Below, piece by piece: positions 33,273 through 41,687 of a stretch of 64,000 bases of DNA. Where the stretch lies: the NCBI GenBank assembly GCA_963722715.1, contig CAVROA010000010.1, positions 8,369 to 72,368 of the forward strand. The letters run 5' to 3'. The position numbers and the translations under genes are program-made. Numbering within the stretch: the first letter of the stretch is position 1; each line of letters begins with the position of its first letter. The notes under the pieces are model-generated. The model made no database searches. It saw only the letters and a program-made list of their open reading frames with translations, and was not told the DNA's origin. Origin of the DNA: DASQGA01 sp963722715 (lineage in GTDB: Bacteria > Actinomycetota > Thermoleophilia > Gaiellales > Gaiellaceae).

Positions 33273-33914
33273 CTAGGCCGGTCTCCTCTCGCGCCAGGCA
33301 AGCACTTGCATGCCCTCCCACCAGCCCCCGTTGCCCGGGATGTCGAAGATCAGCTCGGCGTTCGGCTGGCCGTTCAGGTAGTCCGCGGTCGCTTGTCGCA
33401 CCTCGTCCCAGTCCGAATCGTCGATGACGAGCAGTGCTTCGCGGGCGAGGTGGGGCTCAACGAGCTGGAGACCCCGGAGCTGCGACTCGTAATCGTGCGC
33501 CGCGTCGTAGTAGTAGACGCCGACGCTTCGCCCCTCGAGGGCGCCTTTCTCGAGCAGCTCGAAGGCGTCACCGGCCAGGATCGTCGCGCCTTCGAGCCCG
33601 AACCGCTCGAGGGAGGACTCGAGGCCTGCCTGCGTGGCTTCGTCAAATGAAAAGTCGTCGATGGCGACGAACTCGCCGTCGTTTCCGAGCATCGCCGCGA
33701 CGAGGCTCGTGCCGCGATACGAGCCCACCTCGACGTAGCTTTCTCCGGGGCCGAGAAGCCCAGCTGCGAGGTTCAGGAGCGCGAGGTTGTTCTCGCGTGC
33801 CAGGCCGGGCACAGCCTCGAGCACCTCCTCGAACCGGCGATCGCGTGGCAGCGGCGACTCCGGGAATCGCTCGAAGAGGCGAGGCAGTTCTTGCTCGAAT
33901 CGTTCGACGTCCAT
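33273..33914 (-). CDS. Class I SAM-dependent methyltransferase (Methyltransf_24 type)
   Basis: 213 residues. SAM-binding motif I is YVEVGSYRGTSLVAAML, followed by an acidic loop (FVAIDDFSFD), motif II near GVYYYDAAHDYES and LLVIDDSDWDEV. This group includes O-methyltransferases linked to glycan or secondary metabolism; substrate not inferred. It lies 50 bases upstream of the AI-2E transporter gene on the same strand. Confidence 0.8.
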   Translation of the reverse strand: MDVERFEQELPRLFERFPESPLPRDRRFEEVLEAVPGLARENNLALLNLAAGLLGPGESYVEVGSYRGTSLVAAMLGNDGEFVAIDDFSFDEATQAGLESSLERFGLEGATILAGDAFELLEKGALEGRSVGVYYYDAAHDYESQLRGLQLVEPHLAREALLVIDDSDWDEVRQATADYLNGQPNAELIFDIPGNGGWWEGMQVLAWRERRPA

Positions 33915-34036
33915 CTGCTACCTGGTTGCTCCCTAGATTGCGGTGCCAAACCAGATTGGCAGCCAGATCGGAGTCGTCTTCCAGGCCTTCAACCAGCGCA
34001 TCGTCGCCGCTGGACGTATGTGAGCCGCGTGATTCT

Positions 34037-34555
34037 CTAGGCCTGGCGGGCGGCCGCCGGCTCGGTCTCCGCAGCCTCGGCGAGCTCGACCGTGCACGAG
34101 GAGCGCCCGGTCTTCTCGAAGTAGCGCTGGTGGTACTCCTCGGCCCGCCAGAACGTCGATGCCGGCTCGATCTCCGTCACGACCTTCTTCGGCCAATGGA
34201 GCCCCGCCTGAATCTCCTCCTTGGAGACCTCGGCTGCTGCCTGCTGCTCCGGCGAGTGGAAGAACACTGCGGAGCGGTACTGCGACCCGACGTCCCAGCC
34301 CTGACGGTTCTTGGTCGTGGGATTGTGGTTCGACCAGAAGACGTTCAGGAGGTCGTCGTAGGAGACACGCTCGGGGTCGTATGTGACCTCGACCGCCTCG
34401 GCATGGCCGGTCGAGCCCGTGCAGACCTGCTCGTAGGTCGGGTTGTCCTTCGTTCCGCCCGTGTATCCGACGGCCGTCTCGACGACTCCCGGAACCTGCC
34501 GGAATGCCGACTCGACTCCCCAGAAGCACCCAGCTCCGAACGTGGCCTTCTCCAT
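34037..34555 (-). CDS. msrA: Peptide-methionine (S)-S-oxide reductase MsrA
   Basis: 172 residues. The start MEKATFGAGCFWG is preceded by a good AGGAGAG Shine-Dalgarno; a longer frame upstream is not needed. The catalytic Cys10 lies in GCFWG, and other signatures are YTGGTKDNPTYEQVCTG, HAEAVEV, FWSNHNPTT and GSQYRSAVFF. The enzyme repairs oxidised methionine using thioredoxin. A cysteine near the C-terminus (RSSCTVEL) may serve as resolving residue. Confidence 0.96.
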   Translation of the reverse strand: MEKATFGAGCFWGVESAFRQVPGVVETAVGYTGGTKDNPTYEQVCTGSTGHAEAVEVTYDPERVSYDDLLNVFWSNHNPTTKNRQGWDVGSQYRSAVFFHSPEQQAAAEVSKEEIQAGLHWPKKVVTEIEPASTFWRAEEYHQRYFEKTGRSSCTVELAEAAETEPAAARQA

Positions 34556-34632
34556 GCGATCTCTCCTCCTGGCAGCGGTTACACCTGAATTGTGCCCACT
34601 CTGGGCAAGGCTGCGGGCCAAGAGTTCTTAAA

Positions 34633-35112
34633 GTGGCTGGAGTGGCTTTCCCGTTCGCCTTCGAGCAGCGCGGGTATTCGGCGGAGTCGGGATCCGGCGA
34701 ACTGGTCGAGGGCAGAGGCTATGAGCTCCGAGACGAGCACGATCGCTCGATCCGCTGGGATGACCGCAGGCTGGCATCGAGCGGGATCACCGTCCTGAAG
34801 GTGGCGGGTACGTCGTACCGGGCCGAGGCGCTTCAGGACGAAGCTTTTCGACCCGGATCCAGGCTGACGCTGAAGCCCGATCCCGCCAACGAGTTCGACC
34901 CGCACGCAGTCGGCGTCTGGGATGCGGGCGGGCGCATCCAGGTCGGCTTCGTACCGCGTGAGGCCGCAAACGAGGTCGCCGGGCGCCTCCAGCACGGAAA
35001 TCTCGACGCTTGGTCCCTGTGGGAGTGGCGGGACGAGAGTGGCCGGCGAGTCGGCCTTCGCATGCTGATCGCTCCCCCAGGCGCGCTCGACGGGCTTCCG
35101 CCTCCGACCTGA
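34633..35112 (+). CDS. HIRAN-domain protein
   Basis: 159 residues from GTG; the start is uncertain (a second GTG lies 9 bases on). The C-terminal 95 residues form a HIRAN domain: VLKVAGTSYRAEALQ, RLTLKPDPANEFDPHAVGVWD and VGFVPREAANEVA are diagnostic. The HIRAN domain recognises 3' ends of single-stranded DNA in eukaryotic Rad5/HLTF; bacterial stand-alone members are common near DNA-repair or nuclease genes. The N-terminal half (FAFEQRGYSAESG) is not recognised. The SLATT gene follows within about 40 bases. Confidence 0.8.
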   Translation: MAGVAFPFAFEQRGYSAESGSGELVEGRGYELRDEHDRSIRWDDRRLASSGITVLKVAGTSYRAEALQDEAFRPGSRLTLKPDPANEFDPHAVGVWDAGGRIQVGFVPREAANEVAGRLQHGNLDAWSLWEWRDESGRRVGLRMLIAPPGALDGLPPPT

Positions 35113-35150
35113 CCGTCTTGACAAAACCTAGGGGCTCGGCCACGCTAGCC

Positions 35151-35717
35151 GTGCCGTTGAGCCCGGAAGCGAATGAAGCAGGTGAGTCGCCCTGGACGCC
35201 CGCCGTGCTCGACCTGCTCCGCGACTGGTCCGCCCGGGCCGGGAGCAGCTCTGCCGGTCACTACTCGACCGCCCACAGCCTGTCGAGAAGGAACATCATG
35301 CTCGGCGTCCCGGTCGTGGTCCTCACGACCTTCATCGGAACGAGCGTCTTCGCCACCCTCCAGGATGACATCGGCACGAGCCTCAAGATCTTCGTCGGCG
35401 TCATCAGCGTCGCGGCCGCAGTGCTCGCCAGCCTTCAGACCTTTCTGCGTTTCGGGGAGCGATCCGAAAAGCACCGCGTCGCGGGCGAAAGCTGGGCCGC
35501 ACTGAGGAGAGAAATCGACGAGATGCTCGCCCTCCATCCGACGTATCTCGCCGCCCGCGGCGATCCCAAGAGCTACCTCGACGACCTCCGGAAGAGGATG
35601 GACGACACTGCCGCGCTCTCACCGGCTCTCGGGGACCGCCAGTGGGGTCTCCTCAAGGACGAGCTGCCCGTACCGAGCGAGGCACCCGACGCGGCTCGTA
35701 CAACCGGTACTGCCTAG
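35151..35717 (+). CDS. SLATT-domain (DUF4231-type) two-helix membrane protein
   Basis: 188 residues from GTG; a TTG at 35118 would add 11. Two membrane helices (IMLGVPVVVLTTFIGTSVFA and IFVGVISVAAAVLASLQTFL) are followed by FGERSEKHRVAGESWAALRREID, the typical SLATT signature. SLATT proteins were predicted to be membrane-disrupting effectors of nucleotide-signalling immune systems, but this copy has no SMODS or SLOG partner beside it. It might be a general housekeeping SLATT; many actinobacteria have these. Confidence 0.78.
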   Translation: MPLSPEANEAGESPWTPAVLDLLRDWSARAGSSSAGHYSTAHSLSRRNIMLGVPVVVLTTFIGTSVFATLQDDIGTSLKIFVGVISVAAAVLASLQTFLRFGERSEKHRVAGESWAALRREIDEMLALHPTYLAARGDPKSYLDDLRKRMDDTAALSPALGDRQWGLLKDELPVPSEAPDAARTTGTA

Positions 35718-35768
35718 CCTCTGACCGCCGAACGGCCCCTCCCTCGCAGCGCCGACGAGAGCGAGGCC

Positions 35769-37472
35769 ATGCGGATCCTGGGCGTCGATGTCGGGGGGAC
35801 GTTTACCGACGCGGTCTTGTTCGAGGACGGGCATGTGCGGGCGGCGAAGGTGCCGACCGCGAAGCGGCAGGAGGATTCCGTTCTCGCGGCGGCGCGCGAG
35901 GTCGGGGCCGACGAGGTCGAAGCGTTCCGGCACGGGACGACGATTGCGACGAATGCGCTGCTCGAGCGCAAGGGCGCGCGCACGGCGTTTGTCACGACCG
36001 CCGGGTTCGAGCACCTGCTCCACCTCCGCCGCCAGAATCGCGCTCACCTCTACCGGCTCTGCGCCCATCATCCGGAGCCGCTCGTCCCGCTCGAGCGCTG
36101 CCACGGCGTGCGCGGGCGGATCGGCCCGGAGGGTGTCGTCGAGCAGCTCGGCCCCGTTCCGGAGGTCGACGCGGACGCGATCGCCGTCTGCCTGCTCTTC
36201 TCGTTTCGCGACCCGAGCCACGAGCTGGCGGTCGCAGAGGAGTTGCGGCGTCGTCATCCGCACGCGCACGTCGTCGCCTCATGCGAGGTTGCGCCAGAGT
36301 TCCGCGAATACGAGCGCGCCTCGACGGCCGCGGCAGACGCCTACCTCGGCCCGCTCGTCTCGCGCTACCTCGACGGGCTCCGCGACTTGAACCCGCTCGT
36401 GATGACCTCCGCCGGCGGTCTCGTCACGATCGACGAAGCGCGTCCCGCGGCGCTGCTTCTCTCCGGTCCGGCTGCGGGCGTCGTCGGAGCCGCCCGGGTG
36501 GCGCGGCTCGCGGGCGTCGAGAACGCACTGGCGTTCGACATGGGCGGCACCTCGACCGATGTCTGTGCGATTGTCGGCGGAGAGGCGGAGCGCTCGTCGG
36601 AGCGCCTCGTGGGCGAGCTTCCCATCAGGCTCCCGAGCGTCGACGTGCATACGGTCGGCGCGGGGGGTGGCTCGATCGTTTGGCGCGATGCAGGCGGCGC
36701 CCTACGCGTCGGCCCGGAAAGTGCCGGCGCCGAGCCGGGGCCAGCCTGCTACGGCCGCGGCGGCACTCGTGCGACTGTGACCGATGCGAACCTCCTGCTC
36801 GGCCGCCTGCCCGACCGGCTCGCCGGTGGACTGGAGCTTGACCGCACTGCGGCCGAGCGAGCCCTCGACGGGCTCGACCCGATGGCGGTGATCGAGGTCG
36901 TCAACGCCGAGATGCTGCGCGCGCTCCGCGTCGTCTCGGTCGAGCGCGGCCACGACCCGCGCGACTTCTCCCTCGTCGCCTACGGCGGCGCCGGCGCGCT
37001 GCACGCTTGCGCTCTCGCGGAGGAGCTGGAGCTGCGCACCGTTCTCGTGCCCGAAGCTGCCGGCGTTCTCTCGGCGCTTGGGCTCGTGGCAAGCGACGAG
37101 CGCCGGATCCACGTCCGCTCGTATGTCGTGCCGCTCGACCAAGCAGGCGAGCTGCCCGCAGACGGTGAAGCCGATGTCCGCTACCGCGGCCAGTCGTTCG
37201 AGCTCACGGTGCCGCTCGGCGGCGACCTCGCCGAGGCGTTCCACCGCGCCCACGAGGAGCGCTACGGCTTCGCGGAGCGCGAGCGCGGGCTCGAGCTGGT
37301 CGCCGTTCGTACCGCGGACGTGACTCCCGCGCCCGCGCTTGACCTGCGCGCTTCCGAGCGCCGAGCCGCAACCGGCCCGTCGGTGCTCGAGCTTCCGGGC
37401 GCGACCTGCTGGGTGCCCGAGGGCTGGAGCGGGCAGACCGACCGGCACGGGACGTTGGTGCTGAGCCGATGA
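35769..37472 (+). CDS. hyuA: Hydantoinase/oxoprolinase subunit A
   Basis: 567 residues in the ASKHA-type fold. N-terminal LGVDVGGTFTDAVLF phosphate loop, HGTTIATNALLERKGAR, then LAFDMGGTSTDVC (second phosphate loop) and the GAGGGSI motif. The C-terminal part FSLVAYGGAGALHACALAEEL is characteristic. The enzyme hydrolyses cyclic amides (hydantoins, 5-oxoproline) with ATP, together with subunit B. It is preceded by a Shine-Dalgarno (GAGCGAGG) and overlaps the B gene start (37469) by four bases. Confidence 0.92.
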   Translation: MRILGVDVGGTFTDAVLFEDGHVRAAKVPTAKRQEDSVLAAAREVGADEVEAFRHGTTIATNALLERKGARTAFVTTAGFEHLLHLRRQNRAHLYRLCAHHPEPLVPLERCHGVRGRIGPEGVVEQLGPVPEVDADAIAVCLLFSFRDPSHELAVAEELRRRHPHAHVVASCEVAPEFREYERASTAAADAYLGPLVSRYLDGLRDLNPLVMTSAGGLVTIDEARPAALLLSGPAAGVVGAARVARLAGVENALAFDMGGTSTDVCAIVGGEAERSSERLVGELPIRLPSVDVHTVGAGGGSIVWRDAGGALRVGPESAGAEPGPACYGRGGTRATVTDANLLLGRLPDRLAGGLELDRTAAERALDGLDPMAVIEVVNAEMLRALRVVSVERGHDPRDFSLVAYGGAGALHACALAEELELRTVLVPEAAGVLSALGLVASDERRIHVRSYVVPLDQAGELPADGEADVRYRGQSFELTVPLGGDLAEAFHRAHEERYGFAERERGLELVAVRTADVTPAPALDLRASERRAATGPSVLELPGATCWVPEGWSGQTDRHGTLVLSR

Positions 37473-38930
37473 TCCCGGTCGAGTTACAGGTAATCGGGGC
37501 TGCGCTGCGCGCCGTTGCGGAGGAGATGGCTGCAGCACTCGTCCGCGCGGCGTTCTCACCGAACATCAAGGAGCGCCGGGACTCCTCGACGGCGCTCTTC
37601 GATGCGCGCGGCGCGATGGTGACGCAGGCCGAAAGCATCCCCGTTCATCTCGGCGCGATGCCCGAGGCCGTCGCGGCGGTGATGGGGCACGCACCGGGCC
37701 CCGACGACGTCTTCATCCTGAACGACCCCTACGCCGGCGGGACGCACCTTCCCGACGTGACGCTCGTCTCGCGGACAGAGCTCGGCTTTGCGGTCACGCG
37801 CGCCCATCACGCCGACGTTGGAGGCGTCGAGCCGGGGAGCCTGCCGGCGGACTCGCGCCGGCTCGAGGAGGAGGGTGTGATCATCCCGCCGACGCGGCTC
37901 GACGCCGGAGGTGCTCGAGCACCTGGTCGCGCAGATGCGCAACCCCGACGAGCGACGGGGCGACCTGCGCGCGCAGCTCGCGGCCCACCGGCTGGCGGCG
38001 AGTCGCGTGACCGCACTCTGCGCACGCTACGGCCGTGACCGCGTCACCGCCGCGATGGACGAGCTGCTCGCTTACTCCGAACGGCGGGTGCGGGTGGCGC
38101 TCGCGGAGCTACCCGACGGCCGCGCCGAGGCGGTCGACGTCCTGGAGACCAACGACGGCGAGCTCGAGCTGCGAGCGGCCGTCACGATCGCGGGCGACGA
38201 GATCGAGTTCGACTTCTCCGGCACGGCACCCCAGCACGACGGCAACCTCAACTGCCCGCTCGCGGTAACGCGCTCGGCCTGTTTCTTCGTCGTCCGCTGT
38301 CTGACGGATCCGGACCTGCCGGCGTCGGGCGGCGCGTTTGCGCCCGTGACGGTGCGTGCGCCGGAGGGGTCGCTCGTCAACGCACGCCGGCCCGCGGCAG
38401 TCGCCGCCGGCAACACCGAGACCTCCTCGCGCATCGTTGACGTCCTCTTCCGCGCGCTCGGGCTCGCGCAGGGGCAGGGGACGATGAACAACGTCGTCCT
38501 CGGCAACGACCGCTTCACGTACTACGAGACGATCGGCGGCGGCCAGGGGGCGTGCGTGGACGCGGCGGGGCCAAGTGGCGTCCACGTCGCAATGTCGAAC
38601 ACGCTCAATACGCCTGTCGAGGCGCTCGAGCTTGCCTATCCGCTCCGGGTCGAGCGGTACGCGCTGCGGCCCGGGACGGGCGGCGCAGGCCTGCACCGCG
38701 GCGGCGACGGCGTGGTCCGCGAGCTGCGCGTACTGGAACGTTGCCGCCTCTCGCTCCTGACCCAACGGCGGAGGCGCGCGCCGCAGGGAGCCGGCGGCGG
38801 GAGCGAAGGTGCGGTCGGTCGCAACCTGCTGAACGGCGAAGAGTTGCCGCCGTTCGCGACGCAAGACCTCGAGCCGGGCGACGTCCTGGCGATCGAGACC
38901 CCGGGTGGAGGCGGCTACGGTGTTCTCTGA
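37469..38930 (+). CDS. hyuB: Hydantoinase/oxoprolinase subunit B, interrupted by a +1 frameshift near 37901
   Basis: The first reading frame (37469 on) gives ELQVIGAALRAVAEEM, FILNDPYAGGTHLPDVTLVS and GVIIPPTRLD. After that the frame turns to Arg/Pro-rich nonsense. One base over, the frame continues with TPEVLEHLVAQMRNPDERR and goes on through FDFSGTAPQHDGNLN, NCPLAVTRSACFFVV, YYETIGGGQGA and ends TPGGGGYGVL. The two parts join perfectly if one extra base near 37901 is removed, giving about 486 residues, within the family range. So this is a real hyuB with an insertion, either a true inactivating mutation or a sequence error. Confidence 0.85.
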
Positions 38931-38955
38931 TCCGCGCCCACCGTCGGGACCGTTC

Positions 38956-39840
38956 TCAATCCGAGCCTTCGCCGGCAAGTGCGGCCCGTGCCGCCTGGTC
39001 GAAGGGCGTGAGCTTGAAGGGCACGAGGTCCCGAATCCTCTCGTCGTGGGCGACCGTCTCGGTGCGAAGACCGTCGATCAAGGGCCGAGCGACGCTTGCC
39101 TTGACGGGGGTGACGAGATGGAGCCAGAGGGAGGAGAGGCGGGGTGTCAGGAAGGGCACCTCGATGATGCGTGGACGCCGTCCGCGCAGGCGGGCGACCC
39201 GCTCGATCATCTCCCGATACGTCATCACCTCGGGCCCGGCCGCATCGTACGCTTCGCCGAGGGCCTCGTCGAGGCCGCCCACCCCGGCGAGGTATCGCAC
39301 GACGTCGGCGAGCGCGATTGGTTGCGTTTTCGTCGTCACCCATCGAGGGCAGATCATCGCTGGCAGGCGGTCGACGAGCGCGACGATCGTCTCGAAGGCC
39401 GCGCTGCCTCCGCCGAGGACAACGGCCGACCGGACGATCGTCACGGGGACCGGTCCGGTGCCCAGGCCTCTGGCGGTCTCCGCCCGGCTGCGCAAATGCG
39501 CCGACAGGTCCTCGCGATCGTCGCCGAGCCCACCGAGAAAGACGATCTGGCGAACCCCGGCCAGGCCGGCGGCTGCGGCGACCGATTCTGCGGCCAGCCG
39601 GTCGCGCTCCTCGAAGTCCTTCGCGCCGAGCGAGTGGACGAGGTGATAGACGACGTCGACCCCACCTAGCGCGGGCTCGAGCTCGGTACGCCGAGTGACG
39701 TCTGCTGCTACCCAGCGCACGCGGCCACGAGACGGGCTCCGCGGATGCCGCGACACGGCAACGACTTCATGCTGCCGCGCGAGGGCGGGGACCAGGGCGC
39801 GCCCGATGACGCCGCTCGCACCCAGGACAGCGGCTCTCAC
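38956..39840 (-). CDS. NAD(P)-binding SDR-family protein (atypical, YbjT-like)
   Basis: 294 residues from GTG (VRAAVLGASGVIGRALVPALA carries the G-x-x-G-x-x-G cofactor motif; ADVTRRTELEPAL and VDVVYHLVHSL follow). The fold is an extended/atypical SDR like YbjT or the complex I assembly-type proteins, lacking the classical Y-x3-K pair in a usual place. An ORF 53 codons longer exists upstream but overlaps the neighbour. The start overlaps the stop of the next-upstream gene by four bases, so they are coupled. Confidence 0.82.
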   Translation of the reverse strand: MRAAVLGASGVIGRALVPALARQHEVVAVSRHPRSPSRGRVRWVAADVTRRTELEPALGGVDVVYHLVHSLGAKDFEERDRLAAESVAAAAGLAGVRQIVFLGGLGDDREDLSAHLRSRAETARGLGTGPVPVTIVRSAVVLGGGSAAFETIVALVDRLPAMICPRWVTTKTQPIALADVVRYLAGVGGLDEALGEAYDAAGPEVMTYREMIERVARLRGRRPRIIEVPFLTPRLSSLWLHLVTPVKASVARPLIDGLRTETVAHDERIRDLVPFKLTPFDQAARAALAGEGSD

Positions 39841-40328
39841 CGGCGAGCCTCCCTGACGAGGCGTGCGACGTACCTCCGCCCGACGGCTCGGTGTAAGCGG
39901 GCCTGAACCTGAGCGTAGAGGAACCCGGTCCAGCGGGGTTGGCCTGGCAGCACGCCAAGGCGCGGGAAAAAGCCGCGGATCGAAGTCCGGATGCACCACG
40001 GGTCTGCGCGTTCCTGGGCAAACACGAGCACACCACCTTTAGTTCGCGCAAGCAGGCCCCCGAGGATCGGGTACGAGCAGGAGATCGATCGGGTGTACAC
40101 CTCGAGCTCGGGCGGGCCGAAGTCGAGGAGAAGGGGTCCCTTCCGGAGCAGCCGGAGCTCAACGCCAGCGCCCGTCGAGATACTTCTAAGCCCCCGCATA
40201 GTCTGCTCCACTTGCTCCCAGTAGACCCTTCCGAGTCTCAGGGCGCCTAAAGCGTTCATCGGCACCACGGGATCAGGGAGCGGAAACGTTTCCTCAGAAT
40301 CGACAGCGACTTCGACGTTCGGCCCCAT
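39837..40328 (-). CDS. Protein of unknown function, co-translated with the SDR gene
   Basis: 163 residues; an internal ATG at 40259 is an alternative start. No family is recognised with confidence. It has alternating polar and hydrophobic strands (VELRLLRKGPLLLDFGPP, LEVYTRSISCSYPILGG) and ends in VQARLHRAVGRRYVARLV, which is compatible with a small beta-barrel or SRPBCC-like fold. It lies between a hairpin terminator and the SDR gene. Confidence 0.6.
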   Translation of the reverse strand: MGPNVEVAVDSEETFPLPDPVVPMNALGALRLGRVYWEQVEQTMRGLRSISTGAGVELRLLRKGPLLLDFGPPELEVYTRSISCSYPILGGLLARTKGGVLVFAQERADPWCIRTSIRGFFPRLGVLPGQPRWTGFLYAQVQARLHRAVGRRYVARLVREARR

Positions 40329-40339
40329 GGGACAAGAAA

Positions 40340-40371
40340 GGGACCGGCCGGCGCAACGGCCGGCCGGTCCC
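40340..40371. terminator. Strong hairpin terminator after the DUF378 gene
   Basis: Inverted repeat GGGACCGGCCGGC / GCCGGCCGGTCCC with 13-bp arms and a 6-base loop. Read on the minus strand it is followed by CTTTCTTGT, a partial U-tract. It lies 10 bases after the DUF378 stop codon and would separate that transcript from the next gene. Confidence 0.75.
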
Positions 40372-40380
40372 GCTCCCGCA

Positions 40381-40620
40381 CTAGGCGTGCGCGACGTGGG
40401 GGTCGCGGCTCCAGCGGCGGCGGATGGCCGCCTGCTGGAGGATTTGATAGACGGCGGCGACGCCGACGAGGCCGTAGACGACGCGGCTGGCGGCGTTCGT
40501 CTCCCCGAAGTCGAGACCGAAGACCGTTGCGACGAGGTCGAATTCGGCTAGGGCGACTAGGCCCCAGTTCACACCTCCGACGATCAGAAGCACCGCCGCG
40601 AGAATGTCCAGCTTCTTCAT
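40381..40620 (-). CDS. DUF378 small two-helix membrane protein
   Basis: 79 residues with the family signature LDILAAVLLIVGGVNWGLVAL, then DLVATVFG and VYGLVGVAAVYQIL: two membrane helices. A good GGAGG-type Shine-Dalgarno (GGAGGAAAGGC) precedes the ATG. Function unknown. The promoter (TTGACA, 17 bases, TACAAA) lies inside the divergent intergenic region and is overlapped by three 11-bp repeats next to the CarH-like gene, so light control is likely. Confidence 0.88.
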   Translation of the reverse strand: MKKLDILAAVLLIVGGVNWGLVALAEFDLVATVFGLDFGETNAASRVVYGLVGVAAVYQILQQAAIRRRWSRDPHVAHA

Positions 40621-40630
40621 GCCTTTCCTC

Positions 40631-40663
40631 CTTTGTCTAGTTTATGTTCAGACTTTGTACAGG
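40631..40663. promoter_or_regulatory. Three 11-bp direct repeats: candidate CarH operator
   Basis: Consecutive 11-mers CTTTGTCTAGT, TTATGTTCAGA and CTTTGTACAGG share TGT-x-Y-A-G at exact 11-base spacing, one helical turn apart. Known CarH operators consist of such 11-bp direct repeats. They cover the -10 box of the DUF378 promoter and the region down to its ribosome-binding site. Confidence 0.65.
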
Positions 40664-40682
40664 ATGGCAGACCTCCTGTCAA
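40654..40682 (-). promoter_or_regulatory. DUF378 promoter
   Basis: On the minus strand: TTGACA (40682-40677), 17-base spacer, TACAAA (40659-40654). This is the best sigma-70-type promoter in the window. The -10 box lies inside operator repeat three, so a bound repressor would block it. Confidence 0.7.
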
Positions 40683-40689
40683 GTGTGTG

Positions 40690-40695
40690 TATAAC
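40690..40695 (+). promoter_or_regulatory. Candidate -10 box for the CarH-like gene
   Basis: TATAAC, 28 bases before the GTG start; no clear -35. Confidence 0.35.
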
Positions 40696-40723
40696 CATCG
40701 TCTCGATTCTGTAAGGTGACACC

Positions 40724-41605
40724 GTGAGCGAAGGGCATTTGCGAATCGGCGAGCTGAGTCGGCGCGTCGGCGTCAGCCCAGAGCTCCTGCGCGCGTGGGA
40801 GCTCCGCTACGGGCTGCTACAGCCGACCCGTTCGACCGGCGGTTTTCGGCTCTACTCGGAGCCGGACGAAGAGCGAATCAGGCGCATGCGCGCCTATCAG
40901 GATCAGGGCCTTTCCGCTGCTGAGGCAGCCAGGCTCGCGCTCGAAGGGGCTAGCGACGGGCGCCCCGGAGCGAACGCGGCGGCGCCGGACTCGAGCTCCC
41001 TTGCAGAAGCGCTCGAGCGCTTCGACGAGCCCGCGGCACAAGCGGTTTTCGACTGGGCGCTCGCGACCCTGAGCCTCGACGCGCTCCTGCGCGATCTTCT
41101 CATCCCCTACCTGCACGACCTCGGCGAACGCTGGGAGGCCGGTACTGCGAGCGTCGCGCAGGAGCATTTTGCGACCAGCGTAGTACGAGGACGTCTGCTT
41201 GGCCTGGCCCGCGGCTGGGGACAAGGCGCAGGTCCGCTTGCCGTTCTGGCTTGCGCACCGGGCGAGCTGCACGACTTGCCGCTGATCGTTTTCGGTCTTG
41301 CACTGCACGCACGCGGCTGGCGCGTCACGTATCTCGGGCCGGATACGCCTGTCGGCACGCTGCTCGACACGGCGGAGGCGCTCGAGCCGAAGCTGGTAGT
41401 GGTCAGCGCCACCACCCCGCGACATCTCTCCCGGGTTCGGAGCGAGCTCGGCAGGCTCGCGAAGACGGCGCCACTAGCGGTGGCCGGAGCCGGAGCGACA
41501 ACCGCGCTTGCCAAATCGGTTGGCGCCACCTTGCTCTCTCAGGACCCAGTGAGGGAAGCCGACCGGGTGGCGTCCCAACCGGACGCGGTGCCCGGCCACC
41601 CGTGA
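40724..41605 (+). CDS. CarH/LitR-type B12-dependent light-sensing MerR repressor
   Basis: 293 residues from GTG. N-terminal MerR helix-turn-helix (IGELSRRVGVSPELLRAWELRYG), then a four-helix cap with W137 and E147-H148 spaced as W-x9-E-H, the hallmark of CarH photoreceptors, then a cobalamin-binding Rossmann domain with a His183 ligand in GELHDLP. In the dark, adenosylcobalamin drives CarH tetramers onto DNA; light breaks the Co-C bond and frees the promoter. The divergent DUF378 gene and its three operator repeats are likely targets, with the downstream SDR genes as possible further members. Confidence 0.88.
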   Translation: MSEGHLRIGELSRRVGVSPELLRAWELRYGLLQPTRSTGGFRLYSEPDEERIRRMRAYQDQGLSAAEAARLALEGASDGRPGANAAAPDSSSLAEALERFDEPAAQAVFDWALATLSLDALLRDLLIPYLHDLGERWEAGTASVAQEHFATSVVRGRLLGLARGWGQGAGPLAVLACAPGELHDLPLIVFGLALHARGWRVTYLGPDTPVGTLLDTAEALEPKLVVVSATTPRHLSRVRSELGRLAKTAPLAVAGAGATTALAKSVGATLLSQDPVREADRVASQPDAVPGHP

Positions 41606-41687
41606 GGACAGAGCGTCGAACCCGGAATTTGGCCATCTGAGATTCCAAGCGCCGATACAGCCTCGGCGCCAGTGCGCCGCACCCGTA

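Noticed and set aside
31781..33301. Minus-strand 506-codon frame over the AI-2E gene
   Set aside because: Arg/Pro-rich out-of-frame reading; the transporter frame on the same strand has the helices and family motifs.
34555..35717. Complete SMODS/CBASS-type defence island
   Set aside because: No nucleotidyltransferase, SLOG or other immune gene lies nearby; only a HIRAN and a SLATT gene are supported.
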